6,943 nt of DNA from an uncultured Clostridium sp. (GTDB taxonomy: Bacteria; Bacillota; Clostridia; TANB77; CAG-508): NCBI GenBank assembly GCA_900556455.1, contig USOV01000043.1, positions 1 through 6,943 on the forward strand. The letters run 5' to 3'. Positions 1 through 5,163 of the stretch are shown one piece after another. The notes below the pieces were generated by a model. It did not search any database. It saw only the letters and a list, made by a program, of their open reading frames with translations, and had not been told where the DNA came from. Position numbers and translations under genes: made by a program. Every line of letters begins with the position of its first letter. The first letter of the stretch is position 1.

Positions 1-200
1 AAGATTTTTTCTTTTTCTTCATCACTTATAGTTAATTTTGATAAAACTTGATTAATATTTTTCTCTAGGTTTGCTTCTAAAATAGTTATAACATCTTTTT
101 TAGCTTCTAATTCTTTTTTGATATAAGGAAGAATCATCATCGAAAAATGTATGCTACTAATATTAAATCCACATACTTTTTTTATTTTTAAATCCCCCAT
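1..200 (-). CDS. Unrecognised protein, 5' part only (runs off left edge)
   Basis: The open frame begins at the ATG at 200-198 and runs to the left edge without a stop, giving 66 complete codons. The start is supported by a GGGAGG ribosome binding site at 214-209, eight bases upstream, and by a near-consensus promoter further up. The visible N-terminus reads MGDLKIKKVCGFNISSIHFS and continues through a hydrophobic stretch (MMILPYI) into a Lys/Glu-rich, probably helical region. I see no clear signal peptide, nucleotide-binding motif or known signature. I do not recognise the family and propose no function. It is transcribed divergently from spoIIR. That it is a real gene is well supported by RBS, promoter and codon use. 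Confidence 0.75.
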   Translation of the reverse strand, partial: MGDLKIKKVCGFNISSIHFSMMILPYIKKELEAKKDVITILEANLEKNINQVLSKLTISDEEKEKI

Positions 201-225
201 TATTCAAACCTCCCTAAGTACTTAC

Positions 226-240
226 TGGTAAATTTTACCA
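226..240. promoter_or_regulatory. Candidate operator palindrome over the -10 element
   Basis: TGGTAAATTTTACCA is a 15-bp palindrome with 7-bp perfect arms around one central base. It contains the whole extended -10 of the leftward promoter, so a dimeric repressor bound here would block RNA polymerase. A second perfect palindrome, TAAGTACTTA (215-224), lies at about the transcription start. No regulator can be named. Confidence 0.45.
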
Positions 241-260
241 TTTATTTTTCTGCTAGTCAA
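232..260 (-). promoter_or_regulatory. Sigma-A promoter of the leftmost minus-strand gene
   Basis: On the minus strand, TTGACT (260-255) is followed after exactly 17 bases by TAAAAT (237-232). A TG one base before the -10 gives an extended -10. Transcription would start near 225, leaving a leader of about 25 bases that carries the GGGAGG ribosome binding site. Confidence 0.75.
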
Positions 261-354
261 TAAAAACCGTACTCTTTATTTCGACAATATTACGAAAATA
301 TTACAATAAAAAGACATTCTAATAAATTGTATTTTGTTTTAAAAAATTTTTTAA

Positions 355-384
355 GTATATTTTTTACATTTTTGCTAATAATTA
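355..384 (+). promoter_or_regulatory. Possible sigma-F-like promoter of spoIIR
   Basis: GTATA (355-359) is followed after 14 bases by GCTAATAATTA (374-384), loosely matching the forespore sigma-F pattern (GYATA, about 15 bases, GGnnAnAnT). The second G of the -10 is missing. spoIIR is a sigma-F gene in Bacillus subtilis, so the expectation comes from the family and the match itself is weak. Confidence 0.3.
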
Positions 385-401
385 ATTTAAGTGGAGGGTT
401 T

Positions 402-1037
402 ATGAAAAATTTTAAAAGATTTACAATCTTAATTTTTTTATTGCTTATGTATATATTAATTTCAGCAAGTGCATATACAAATGCTGTATGCTCAGATATT
501 TCTGATTCTGTTTTTAGGTTGCATGTTATTGCCAATAGTAATTCAGCTGAAGATCAAAATTTAAAATATATAGTTCGTGACAATGTATTAGAATATATGA
601 GTTCAATAACTTCTGGCGTAACTTCAAAAGAAGAAATAATAGAAATTATTTCTAATCATTTAGAAGAATTCAAGCAAATTGCACAAGATACTGTTTATGA
701 GAAAGGCTTTAATTATGAAGTATCTCTTGAAATCGGTAATTTCGAATTTCCTACCAAAACTTATGGAGATGTAAGTTTTCCTGCTGGTTTCTATGATGCT
801 TTGAAAATAAAAATAGGAAATGCTGATGGTCAAAATTGGTGGTGTGTAATGTTTCCTCCTCTATGTTTTATAGATGTTTCCTCTGGTATTGTTCCCGAAG
901 AATCTAAAGAAATACTAGAATCTGAATTAAATGAAGAGGAATATTCCTTAATAACCGGAACTGAAAATGAAAATAAGATTAAATTTAAAATTGTAGAAGT
1001 ATTGCAAAACTTTAAATTTAGTGGTATATTTATGTAA
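402..1037 (+). CDS. spoIIR: Stage II sporulation protein R
   Basis: SpoIIR is the forespore-made signal that is secreted across the septum and makes the membrane protease SpoIIGA process pro-sigma-E in the mother cell. The product is 211 residues. Residues 1-7 are basic, followed by a hydrophobic segment (about 8-25) that serves as signal peptide or anchor. The family hallmark FRLHVIANS lies at 38-46, followed by a charged EDQNLK segment and VRD. The second hallmark NWWCVMFPPLCF lies at 145-156. I chose the ATG at 402 because GGAGGG precedes it by a few bases. An in-frame ATG at 327 would add 25 residues but has no ribosome binding site. A hairpin follows the stop, then murA. In Bacillus the gene is under sigma-F; only a weak sigma-F-like promoter is visible here. 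The reading frame is intact. Confidence 0.93.
   Translation: MKNFKRFTILIFLLLMYILISASAYTNAVCSDISDSVFRLHVIANSNSAEDQNLKYIVRDNVLEYMSSITSGVTSKEEIIEIISNHLEEFKQIAQDTVYEKGFNYEVSLEIGNFEFPTKTYGDVSFPAGFYDALKIKIGNADGQNWWCVMFPPLCFIDVSSGIVPEESKEILESELNEEEYSLITGTENENKIKFKIVEVLQNFKFSGIFM
1002..1030 (+). promoter_or_regulatory. Sigma-A promoter for murA inside the 3' end of spoIIR
   Basis: TTGCAA (1002-1007), 17 bases, then TATATT (1025-1030), with TG one base before the -10 (1022-1023). The start site would fall near the spoIIR stop codon. This would give the vegetative genes murA and walJ their own transcript, independent of the sporulation gene upstream, and would place the 1042-1065 hairpin at the 5' end of that mRNA. 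Confidence 0.5.
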
Positions 1038-1041
1038 ATGA

Positions 1042-1070
1042 ATAGAGTGTATAGTTACACTCTATATTTT
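1042..1070 (+). terminator. Hairpin after spoIIR (weak terminator or murA leader stem)
   Basis: A perfect 10-bp stem (1042-1051 with 1056-1065) with a TAGT loop starts five bases after the spoIIR stop. The following tract ATTTTATG is a poor run of T, so termination would be partial. If the promoter at 1002-1030 is used, the same hairpin sits near the 5' end of the murA mRNA and could stabilise it. Confidence 0.5.
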
Positions 1071-1093
1071 ATGTTAATTTACTGGAGGCAATC

Positions 1094-2354
1094 ATGGAAA
1101 AACTAGTAATAAATGGAGGAACACCCCTTAAGGGTTCAGTTGAAATAGTCGGAGCAAAGAATTCAGCAGTAGCACTTTTGCCAGCCACACTACTTATAAA
1201 AGGTATCTGTACTATAAATAATTTACCTAACATTTCAGATATAAAAATCTCATGTGAAATATTAGAAAACCTTGGATCAAAAATTAAGTGGAATAGTAAA
1301 AATAGTGTAACTATTGATAATACTAATATAACCTCTACAGTTGCCCCTATGGATTTAACAAGTAAATTTAGAGCCTCTTATTATCTAATAGGTGCTATGC
1401 TTGGTAGAAGTAAGCAGATAGAAGTTGGATTGCCTGGAGGATGCAATTTAGGACCTCGTCCAATTGACCAACATATAAAGGGGTTTGAAGCTTTAGGTGC
1501 AAAAGTAGATTTATTACAAGGAAAAGTTATTGCTAAAGCACAAAAATTGGTTGGTACAACTATTTATATGGATATTGTTTCTGTAGGTGCCACAATTAAT
1601 GTTATGCTTGCAAGTGTTCTTGCAAAAGGTACAACTATTATAGAACATGCTGCCAAAGAACCACATGTTGTTGATGTTGCCAATTTTTTAAATTCAGCTG
1701 GTGCCAAAATTATAGGTGCTGGAACAGATACCATAAAAATAATTGGTGTTAAATCACTAAAAAGTAATATTACATATTCTGTTGTCCCAGACCAAATAGA
1801 AGCAGGCACATTCATGCTTGCGGCAATTGCAACTAAAGGAGACATTATTTTAAAGCATTGCATTCCAGAACATTTAGACTGTTTAACTTCTAAAATTTTG
1901 GAAATTGGTGGTAATGTAGAATATAATGATGATACAATCCATGTTTGGTATAATAAAAGGACTTCAAAAGCAACTATTACAACTTTACCATACCCAGGAT
2001 TTCCTACAGATTTACAAGCCCAGATGGGAGTTGCTTTAGCACTTTCTGACGGAACAAGTATTATAAATGAAAGTATATGGGATTCGCGATTTCAATATAC
2101 TGCTGAATTAAATAAAATGGGAGCAAAAGTTACAGTTCAAGGAAAATCTGCTATTTTTGAAGGTGTAAAAACTCTAAATGGTGCTACTGTGTTCTCATCT
2201 GATTTAAGAGCTGGAGCAGCATTAATTATTGCTGGAATTGCAGCTACTCGGAACAACTGAAGTCTATAACATTCATTATGTTGATAGAGGTTATGAAAAT
2301 ATAGAAGAAAAATTTAGAAAACTTGGTGCTAACATACAAAGAATTAAAGAATAA
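1094..2354 (+). CDS. murA: UDP-N-acetylglucosamine 1-carboxyvinyltransferase, +1 shift at a CGGA site
   Basis: MurA transfers enolpyruvate from PEP to UDP-GlcNAc, the first committed step of peptidoglycan synthesis, in the cytoplasm. Visible motifs are K22-N23 in VGAKN, the catalytic loop cysteine C117 in PGGCNLGPRP, and the catalytic aspartate D306 in YPGFPTD. In the zero frame the protein stops at TGA 2258-2260 after 388 residues with the false tail RNN. If C2249 is skipped, reading continues as GTTEVYN, then HYVDRGYENIEEKF, to TAA at 2352-2354. This gives 419 residues, the normal family length, and restores the PEP-contacting arginine (R398, Arg397 in E. coli). GGAGG at 1084-1088 sets the start. 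The stop at 2354 is only 14 bases before walJ, so the tight spacing also fits the full-length reading. Confidence 0.93.
2249..2252 (+). other. CGGA +1 frameshift / four-base glycine site in murA
   Basis: The zero frame reads ACT CGG AAC AAC TGA. The conserved protein needs ACT GGA ACA ACT GAA (T-G-T-T-E). One C at 2249 is extra and precedes a GGA glycine codon. The neighbouring bases do not form a homopolymer, so the insertion is not a run-length error. Confidence 0.85.
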
Positions 2355-2368
2355 AGGATTGATTACAA

Positions 2369-3163
2369 ATGCTAAAATGTTGTAGCTTATACAGTGGAAG
2401 CTCAGGAAATAGTTTTTTTATACAAAGTGAGAATAGTAATATTTTAATAGATGCAGGTGTGAGTTGTAAAAAAATAGAGACTGCTTTAAAAGACGATTTT
2501 GATTTAAGTTTAGCTGATATTGATGCTATTTTTGTTACTCATGAACATGTAGACCATACTAAAAGTTTAAATTTAATTTCATCAAAATATAATTTACCTG
2601 TTTTTGCAAGCAAAGGTACTTGGAATGCTCTTAAAGAAAAAACTCAAAAAATATCTACTGACAATAAAAAGATATTTGAAGTAGATAAAAGTTTTGAATT
2701 TAAAGATTTAAGAATATTCCCTTTTTCTACACATCACGATGCTGCTGAACCTTGTGGTTTTAATATTTATAATGGTAAGTCTAAAATAAGTATTGCAACA
2801 GATTTAGGTTTTATTGATGATAGGATTTTTAATAATTTAAAAGAAAGTTCTTTTTTAATGCTTGAATCTAATTATGAACCTAACATTTTAAAATTATCTT
2901 CTTATCCATATAAATTAAAACAAAGAATTGCAAGCAATACAGGACATTTATCAAATAATGATGCTAGTGAAACTATTTCAAAATTAGTAAATTTTGGTTT
3001 AAAAGATGTTCTTTTAATTCATTTAAGTAAAGAAAATAATGTTCCAGAAATTGCTTATGAAACTGTTGTTGAAAAATTAAAATGTACAAATTATTCTTTA
3101 GATAATATTAATTTAAATGTTGCTCCTCGTGATAATCCTAGTAAAATCTTTAATATACTTTAG
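2369..3163 (+). CDS. walJ: WalJ/YycJ metallo-beta-lactamase-fold protein
   Basis: The product is 264 residues, equal to the usual YycJ length, with an intact frame. The metallo-beta-lactamase fold is clear: an N-terminal SLYSGSSGNS (7-16) and IDAG, then the metal motif HEHVDH with H58, H60, D62 and H63. Further ligand-type residues are THHD (H122, H123, D124), TDLG (D145), TGHLSN (H193) and IHLS (H218). The family is found next to the WalRK system in Firmicutes and has been linked to coordinating cell division with DNA replication; nuclease activity has been reported for homologues. No WalRK genes are visible here. The start ATG at 2369 follows AAAGGA by ten bases, just after the full-length murA stop, so the two are probably co-transcribed. 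A strong terminator follows. Confidence 0.88.
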   Translation: MLKCCSLYSGSSGNSFFIQSENSNILIDAGVSCKKIETALKDDFDLSLADIDAIFVTHEHVDHTKSLNLISSKYNLPVFASKGTWNALKEKTQKISTDNKKIFEVDKSFEFKDLRIFPFSTHHDAAEPCGFNIYNGKSKISIATDLGFIDDRIFNNLKESSFLMLESNYEPNILKLSSYPYKLKQRIASNTGHLSNNDASETISKLVNFGLKDVLLIHLSKENNVPEIAYETVVEKLKCTNYSLDNINLNVAPRDNPSKIFNIL

Positions 3164-3198
3164 AAAAAGAGAATGATGCCCTAATCATTCTCTTTTTT
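3164..3198. terminator. Strong rho-independent terminator after walJ, usable on both strands
   Basis: A perfect stem of GAGAATGAT (3169-3177) with ATCATTCTC (3184-3192) and loop GCCCTA is extended by flanking A and T runs to 14 bp. TTTTTT follows on the plus strand. On the minus strand the A run becomes a T run, so the hairpin can also end leftward transcripts from the 3564-3592 promoter. Confidence 0.88.
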
Positions 3199-3256
3199 GA
3201 AACAAAAATTCTAAGAATAAAAGATCATTAGAAGCAAAAATTATATTTATGGGGGC

Positions 3257-3331
3257 TGTAGGGGCATAGAAATAAATTTTTTGCCATAAGTAGGGCTCTT
3301 ATTTAAGGCAAATTTTTAAAGTGCCCCTACA
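3257..3331. repeat. Palindromic intergenic element with GTAGGGGCA arms
   Basis: TGTAGGGGCA (3257-3266) pairs perfectly with TGCCCCTACA (3322-3331). Inside, TTTGCC pairs with GGCAAA, and inside that ATAAG (3286-3290) pairs with CTTAT (3298-3302) around TAGGGCT. The nested arms and the G/C-rich ends in otherwise A/T-only DNA look like a dispersed REP- or MITE-like unit. Only one copy is in the window. Confidence 0.6.
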
Positions 3332-3563
3332 AGATTAAAAACTATGTTAATTTTTCATAAATTGTACTTATTCCCACAAACTACAACTTATGTTTTACAT
3401 TTTTTTACTTAATTTTTTGGATAATTTTTCTGACAGTAAAAATATTGAAAAAATAATAAGAAATAAATTTTGCTTTTATTTCTAAAATAAATATTTTTGC
3501 TAAATACTTAGCAAGAAAAAATACATTTTTAAAAAATTTTTTGAATAAATTTGTTCTGTAAAG

Positions 3564-3592
3564 ATAATACTACAGTTTCCATATTTTGTCAA
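3564..3592 (-). promoter_or_regulatory. Near-perfect leftward sigma-A promoter without a protein gene
   Basis: On the minus strand, TTGACA (3592-3587) is followed by exactly 17 bases and TATTAT (3569-3564). The -35 is full consensus and the -10 differs from TATAAT at one base. Transcription would start near 3557 and run through the hairpins and the palindromic element to the two-way terminator at 3164-3198. No minus-strand coding frame of note lies in that stretch. Confidence 0.6.
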
Positions 3593-3600
3593 TTATTTTT

Positions 3601-4129
3601 TTACGACAAAATCTGCCAAATTACGACAGATGTAAGAATTCCCATAAAATCTCCTATCAAAGCTGCCCAAAGTACAAACCTTGTTTTCTTTATTTTCACC
3701 ATACTTGTATAAACTGCAATTGTATAAAATGTAGTTTCTGTTGACCCCATTATTGTTGCAATAATTAATCCTATTTTACTATCTACTCCATATGTTTTCA
3801 TACTATCAGTGCCTATTGCAAGAGATGCACTTCCGAGAAATTGGCCTTAGTATTGCAAGTGGCATTATTTCTTTTGGAAATCCTAAAAGATTTGTAATTG
3901 GTGATATAACATTTATTACAAAATCTAATACCCCTGAAGCTCTAAGTGTTCCTATTGCTACAAATAAACCTACAAGTGTTGGAAGTATCTTTACTGCAAT
4001 TTCTATACCTTCTTTTGCCCCTTCAAGGAAAATATCAAATATTGGTTTTTTCTCTAAAATTCCATAAAATAAAATTATAAAAAGAATTAATGGAATTGCT
4101 AAATTAGAAAAATAATTTATAATTTTCAT
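3601..4129 (-). CDS. spmB: Spore maturation protein B, +1 shift at a CGGA site
   Basis: SpmB is a small membrane protein of the nucleoside-transporter gate type that acts with SpmA in spore core dehydration. In the zero frame, translation from ATG 4129-4127 gives 98 good residues ending at LRPIS, then a false tail RKCISCNRH and TGA (3808-3806). Skipping the C at 3835 restores LRPISGSASLAIGTDSMKTYG and continues to TAA (3603-3601), giving 175 residues against about 178 in Bacillus. The C-terminal half carries the family motif GSTETTFY. Several hydrophobic segments are visible, near residues 9-24, 47-62, 85-97 and 155-172. The start lies five bases after the spmA stop. The ribosome binding site (GGTAGAG, inside the spmA end) is poor, suggesting translational coupling. 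Confidence 0.92.
3832..3835 (-). other. CGGA +1 frameshift / four-base glycine site in spmB
   Basis: On the minus strand the zero frame reads TCT CGG AAG TGC. The conserved protein needs TCT GGA AGT GCA (S-G-S-A). The extra C (G at 3835 on the plus strand) again stands directly before GGA. The local context CTCGGAA is identical to that of the murA site, which lies on the opposite strand. Confidence 0.85.
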
Positions 4130-4134
4130 TTTCT

Positions 4135-4710
4135 CTACCACTTTTTCATAAATATTTTTGCAGCAATAATTGCACTTGTTGCTGCAACTACTGTTGCAAT
4201 CCAAATTGGAATTAACATCTCTGTTGGATTTTTAGCTCCTAATGTAGTTCTTATTGCAATTACTGTTGTAGGTATTAATTGTATTGATGCAGTATTTAGA
4301 ACAATTAATATTGCCATTGAATTGGATAATTCATTCTTATTTTTATTTGTTTTTTGGAGGTTTTTCATAGCCTTTAATCCCAATGGAGTTGCAGCATTTC
4401 CTAATCCTAATAAATTTGCAATTATATTCATAGAAATTTCTTTATGAACTTCATCCTCTTCATCTATTTCCGGAAATAGTTTTCTTAATAATGGTTTTAA
4501 TAATTTTATTAATTTATCAACCAAAGATGTTTCCATTGCTACCTTTATTATCCCACACCAAAGGCACATCGTCCCTACCAGAGTTAAACATAGTTGTATT
4601 GCACTTGATGTAGATTCAAAAATTGAATTATTTACCTCTGGAAGTTTACCTGCAAAAATTGCATAAACAAATGATATAATTAGAAATGCTGGCCAAATTT
4701 TATTTAACAT
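4135..4710 (-). CDS. spmA: Spore maturation protein A
   Basis: The product is 191 residues, close to the roughly 196 of Bacillus SpmA. The family signature GLGNAATPLGLKAM is present in the middle, followed by NTASIQLIPTTVIA. Hydrophobic segments lie near 5-20, 37-57, 130-155 and 165-187, and a charged EIDEEDE loop precedes the signature. With SpmB it is needed for full dehydration of the spore core; in Bacillus the pair is made in the mother cell with a spore-specific PBP, which is absent here. The ATG at 4710 follows TAGGAG by a normal distance. The frame is intact and contains no CGG codon. It forms an operon with spmB and diverges from abrB. No convincing promoter is visible; GTTTAAAATTTAAAC (4726-4740) is a 15-bp palindrome just upstream of the ribosome binding site. 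Confidence 0.93.
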   Translation of the reverse strand: MLNKIWPAFLIISFVYAIFAGKLPEVNNSIFESTSSAIQLCLTLVGTMCLWCGIIKVAMETSLVDKLIKLLKPLLRKLFPEIDEEDEVHKEISMNIIANLLGLGNAATPLGLKAMKNLQKTNKNKNELSNSMAILIVLNTASIQLIPTTVIAIRTTLGAKNPTEMLIPIWIATVVAATSAIIAAKIFMKKW

Positions 4711-4803
4711 TTTTCTCCTATAATTGTTTAAAATTTAAACTCCCTCAATTATTTTATGCTTTAACAAACATTACCAAAAAAAGGAAAAATTTTCTTGTTT
4801 TTA

Positions 4804-4832
4804 TTGACCGTCCGTTTTTTTTATGTTATTAT
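4804..4832 (+). promoter_or_regulatory. Sigma-A promoter of abrB
   Basis: TTGACC (4804-4809), 17 bases, TATTAT (4827-4832), with TG one base before the -10. The transcript would start near 4839 and carry a leader of about 45 bases ending in AGGAGG. Confidence 0.75.
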
Positions 4833-4884
4833 ATTTTTACAAAAATTAATGTCGAATTTTGTAATTTTTTAGGAGGTAGTGTTA

Positions 4885-5136
4885 TTGAAAGCAACCGGAA
4901 TAATTAGAAGAGTGGATGAACTAGGAAGAGTAGTTATCCCAATTGAGCTAAGAAATAAATTCGGAATTACCGAAAAAGATCCTATGGAAATATATGTTGA
5001 TGGTACATCAATTATACTAAAAAAATATGAACCAAATTGTATTTTCTGTAATAGTTCAAAAAATTTAATTGAATTTCAAGGAAAACAAGTTTGTAGTAAA
5101 TGTGTTAAAAATTTAACTAATAAAAATACCAAATAA
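4885..5136 (+). CDS. abrB: AbrB-family transition-state regulator with zinc-ribbon tail
   Basis: Residues 1-47 are a typical AbrB/SpoVT swapped-hairpin DNA-binding domain: KATGIIRRVDELGRVVIPIE, then LRNKFGI and IYVDG...IILKKY. The tail differs from Bacillus AbrB: C52-x2-C55 (CIFC) and C70-x2-C73 (CSKC) look like a small zinc ribbon. I chose TTG at 4885 as start, giving 83 residues. AGGAGG (4871-4876) is eight bases from it but only two from the in-frame GTG at 4879, and the resulting MKATGI start matches the family. AbrB proteins repress post-exponential and sporulation genes during growth. It faces rsmI, as in Bacillus, and ends in a shared terminator. The frame is intact. Confidence 0.9.
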   Translation: MKATGIIRRVDELGRVVIPIELRNKFGITEKDPMEIYVDGTSIILKKYEPNCIFCNSSKNLIEFQGKQVCSKCVKNLTNKNTK

Positions 5137-5163
5137 AAATAAACCTATGAAAGGTTTATTTTT
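5135..5163. terminator. Bidirectional terminator between abrB and rsmI
   Basis: AAAAATAAACCT (5135-5146) pairs perfectly with AGGTTTATTTTT (5152-5163) around a five-base loop, giving T runs on both strands. The stem contains the last bases of the abrB stop codon at one end and of the rsmI stop codon at the other, so one hairpin serves two convergent genes. Confidence 0.85.

Larger units (their letters stand above)
3164..3557 (-). ncRNA. Possible non-coding RNA from the orphan promoter
   Basis: The stretch is bounded by a near-consensus promoter and a strong terminator and contains at least three stem-loops, but no open frame with a ribosome binding site. I do not recognise a known RNA family in it. 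The call rests only on promoter plus terminator. Confidence 0.3.
3199..3600. other. Non-coding region between walJ and spmB
   Basis: About 400 bases contain no convincing gene on either strand; the region is mostly A/T with frequent stops. It contains the GTAGGGGCA palindromic element (3257-3331), two further hairpins (AGAAATAAA 3459-3467 with TTTATTTCT 3475-3483, and TTGCTAA 3497-3503 with TTAGCAA 3508-3514), and a leftward promoter (3564-3592). No good terminator for spmB is seen, though the AT-only hairpins could act weakly. Confidence 0.6.

Noticed and set aside
3792..4067. Plus-strand open frame across spmB
   Set aside because: It is a shadow of the spmB coding sequence, which is conserved on the other strand.
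4760..4790. Sigma-E-like -10 (CATAAAAT on the minus strand) for spmA
   Set aside because: The -10 resembles CATACANT, but no acceptable -35 lies 14-15 bases upstream, so it is not listed as a feature.
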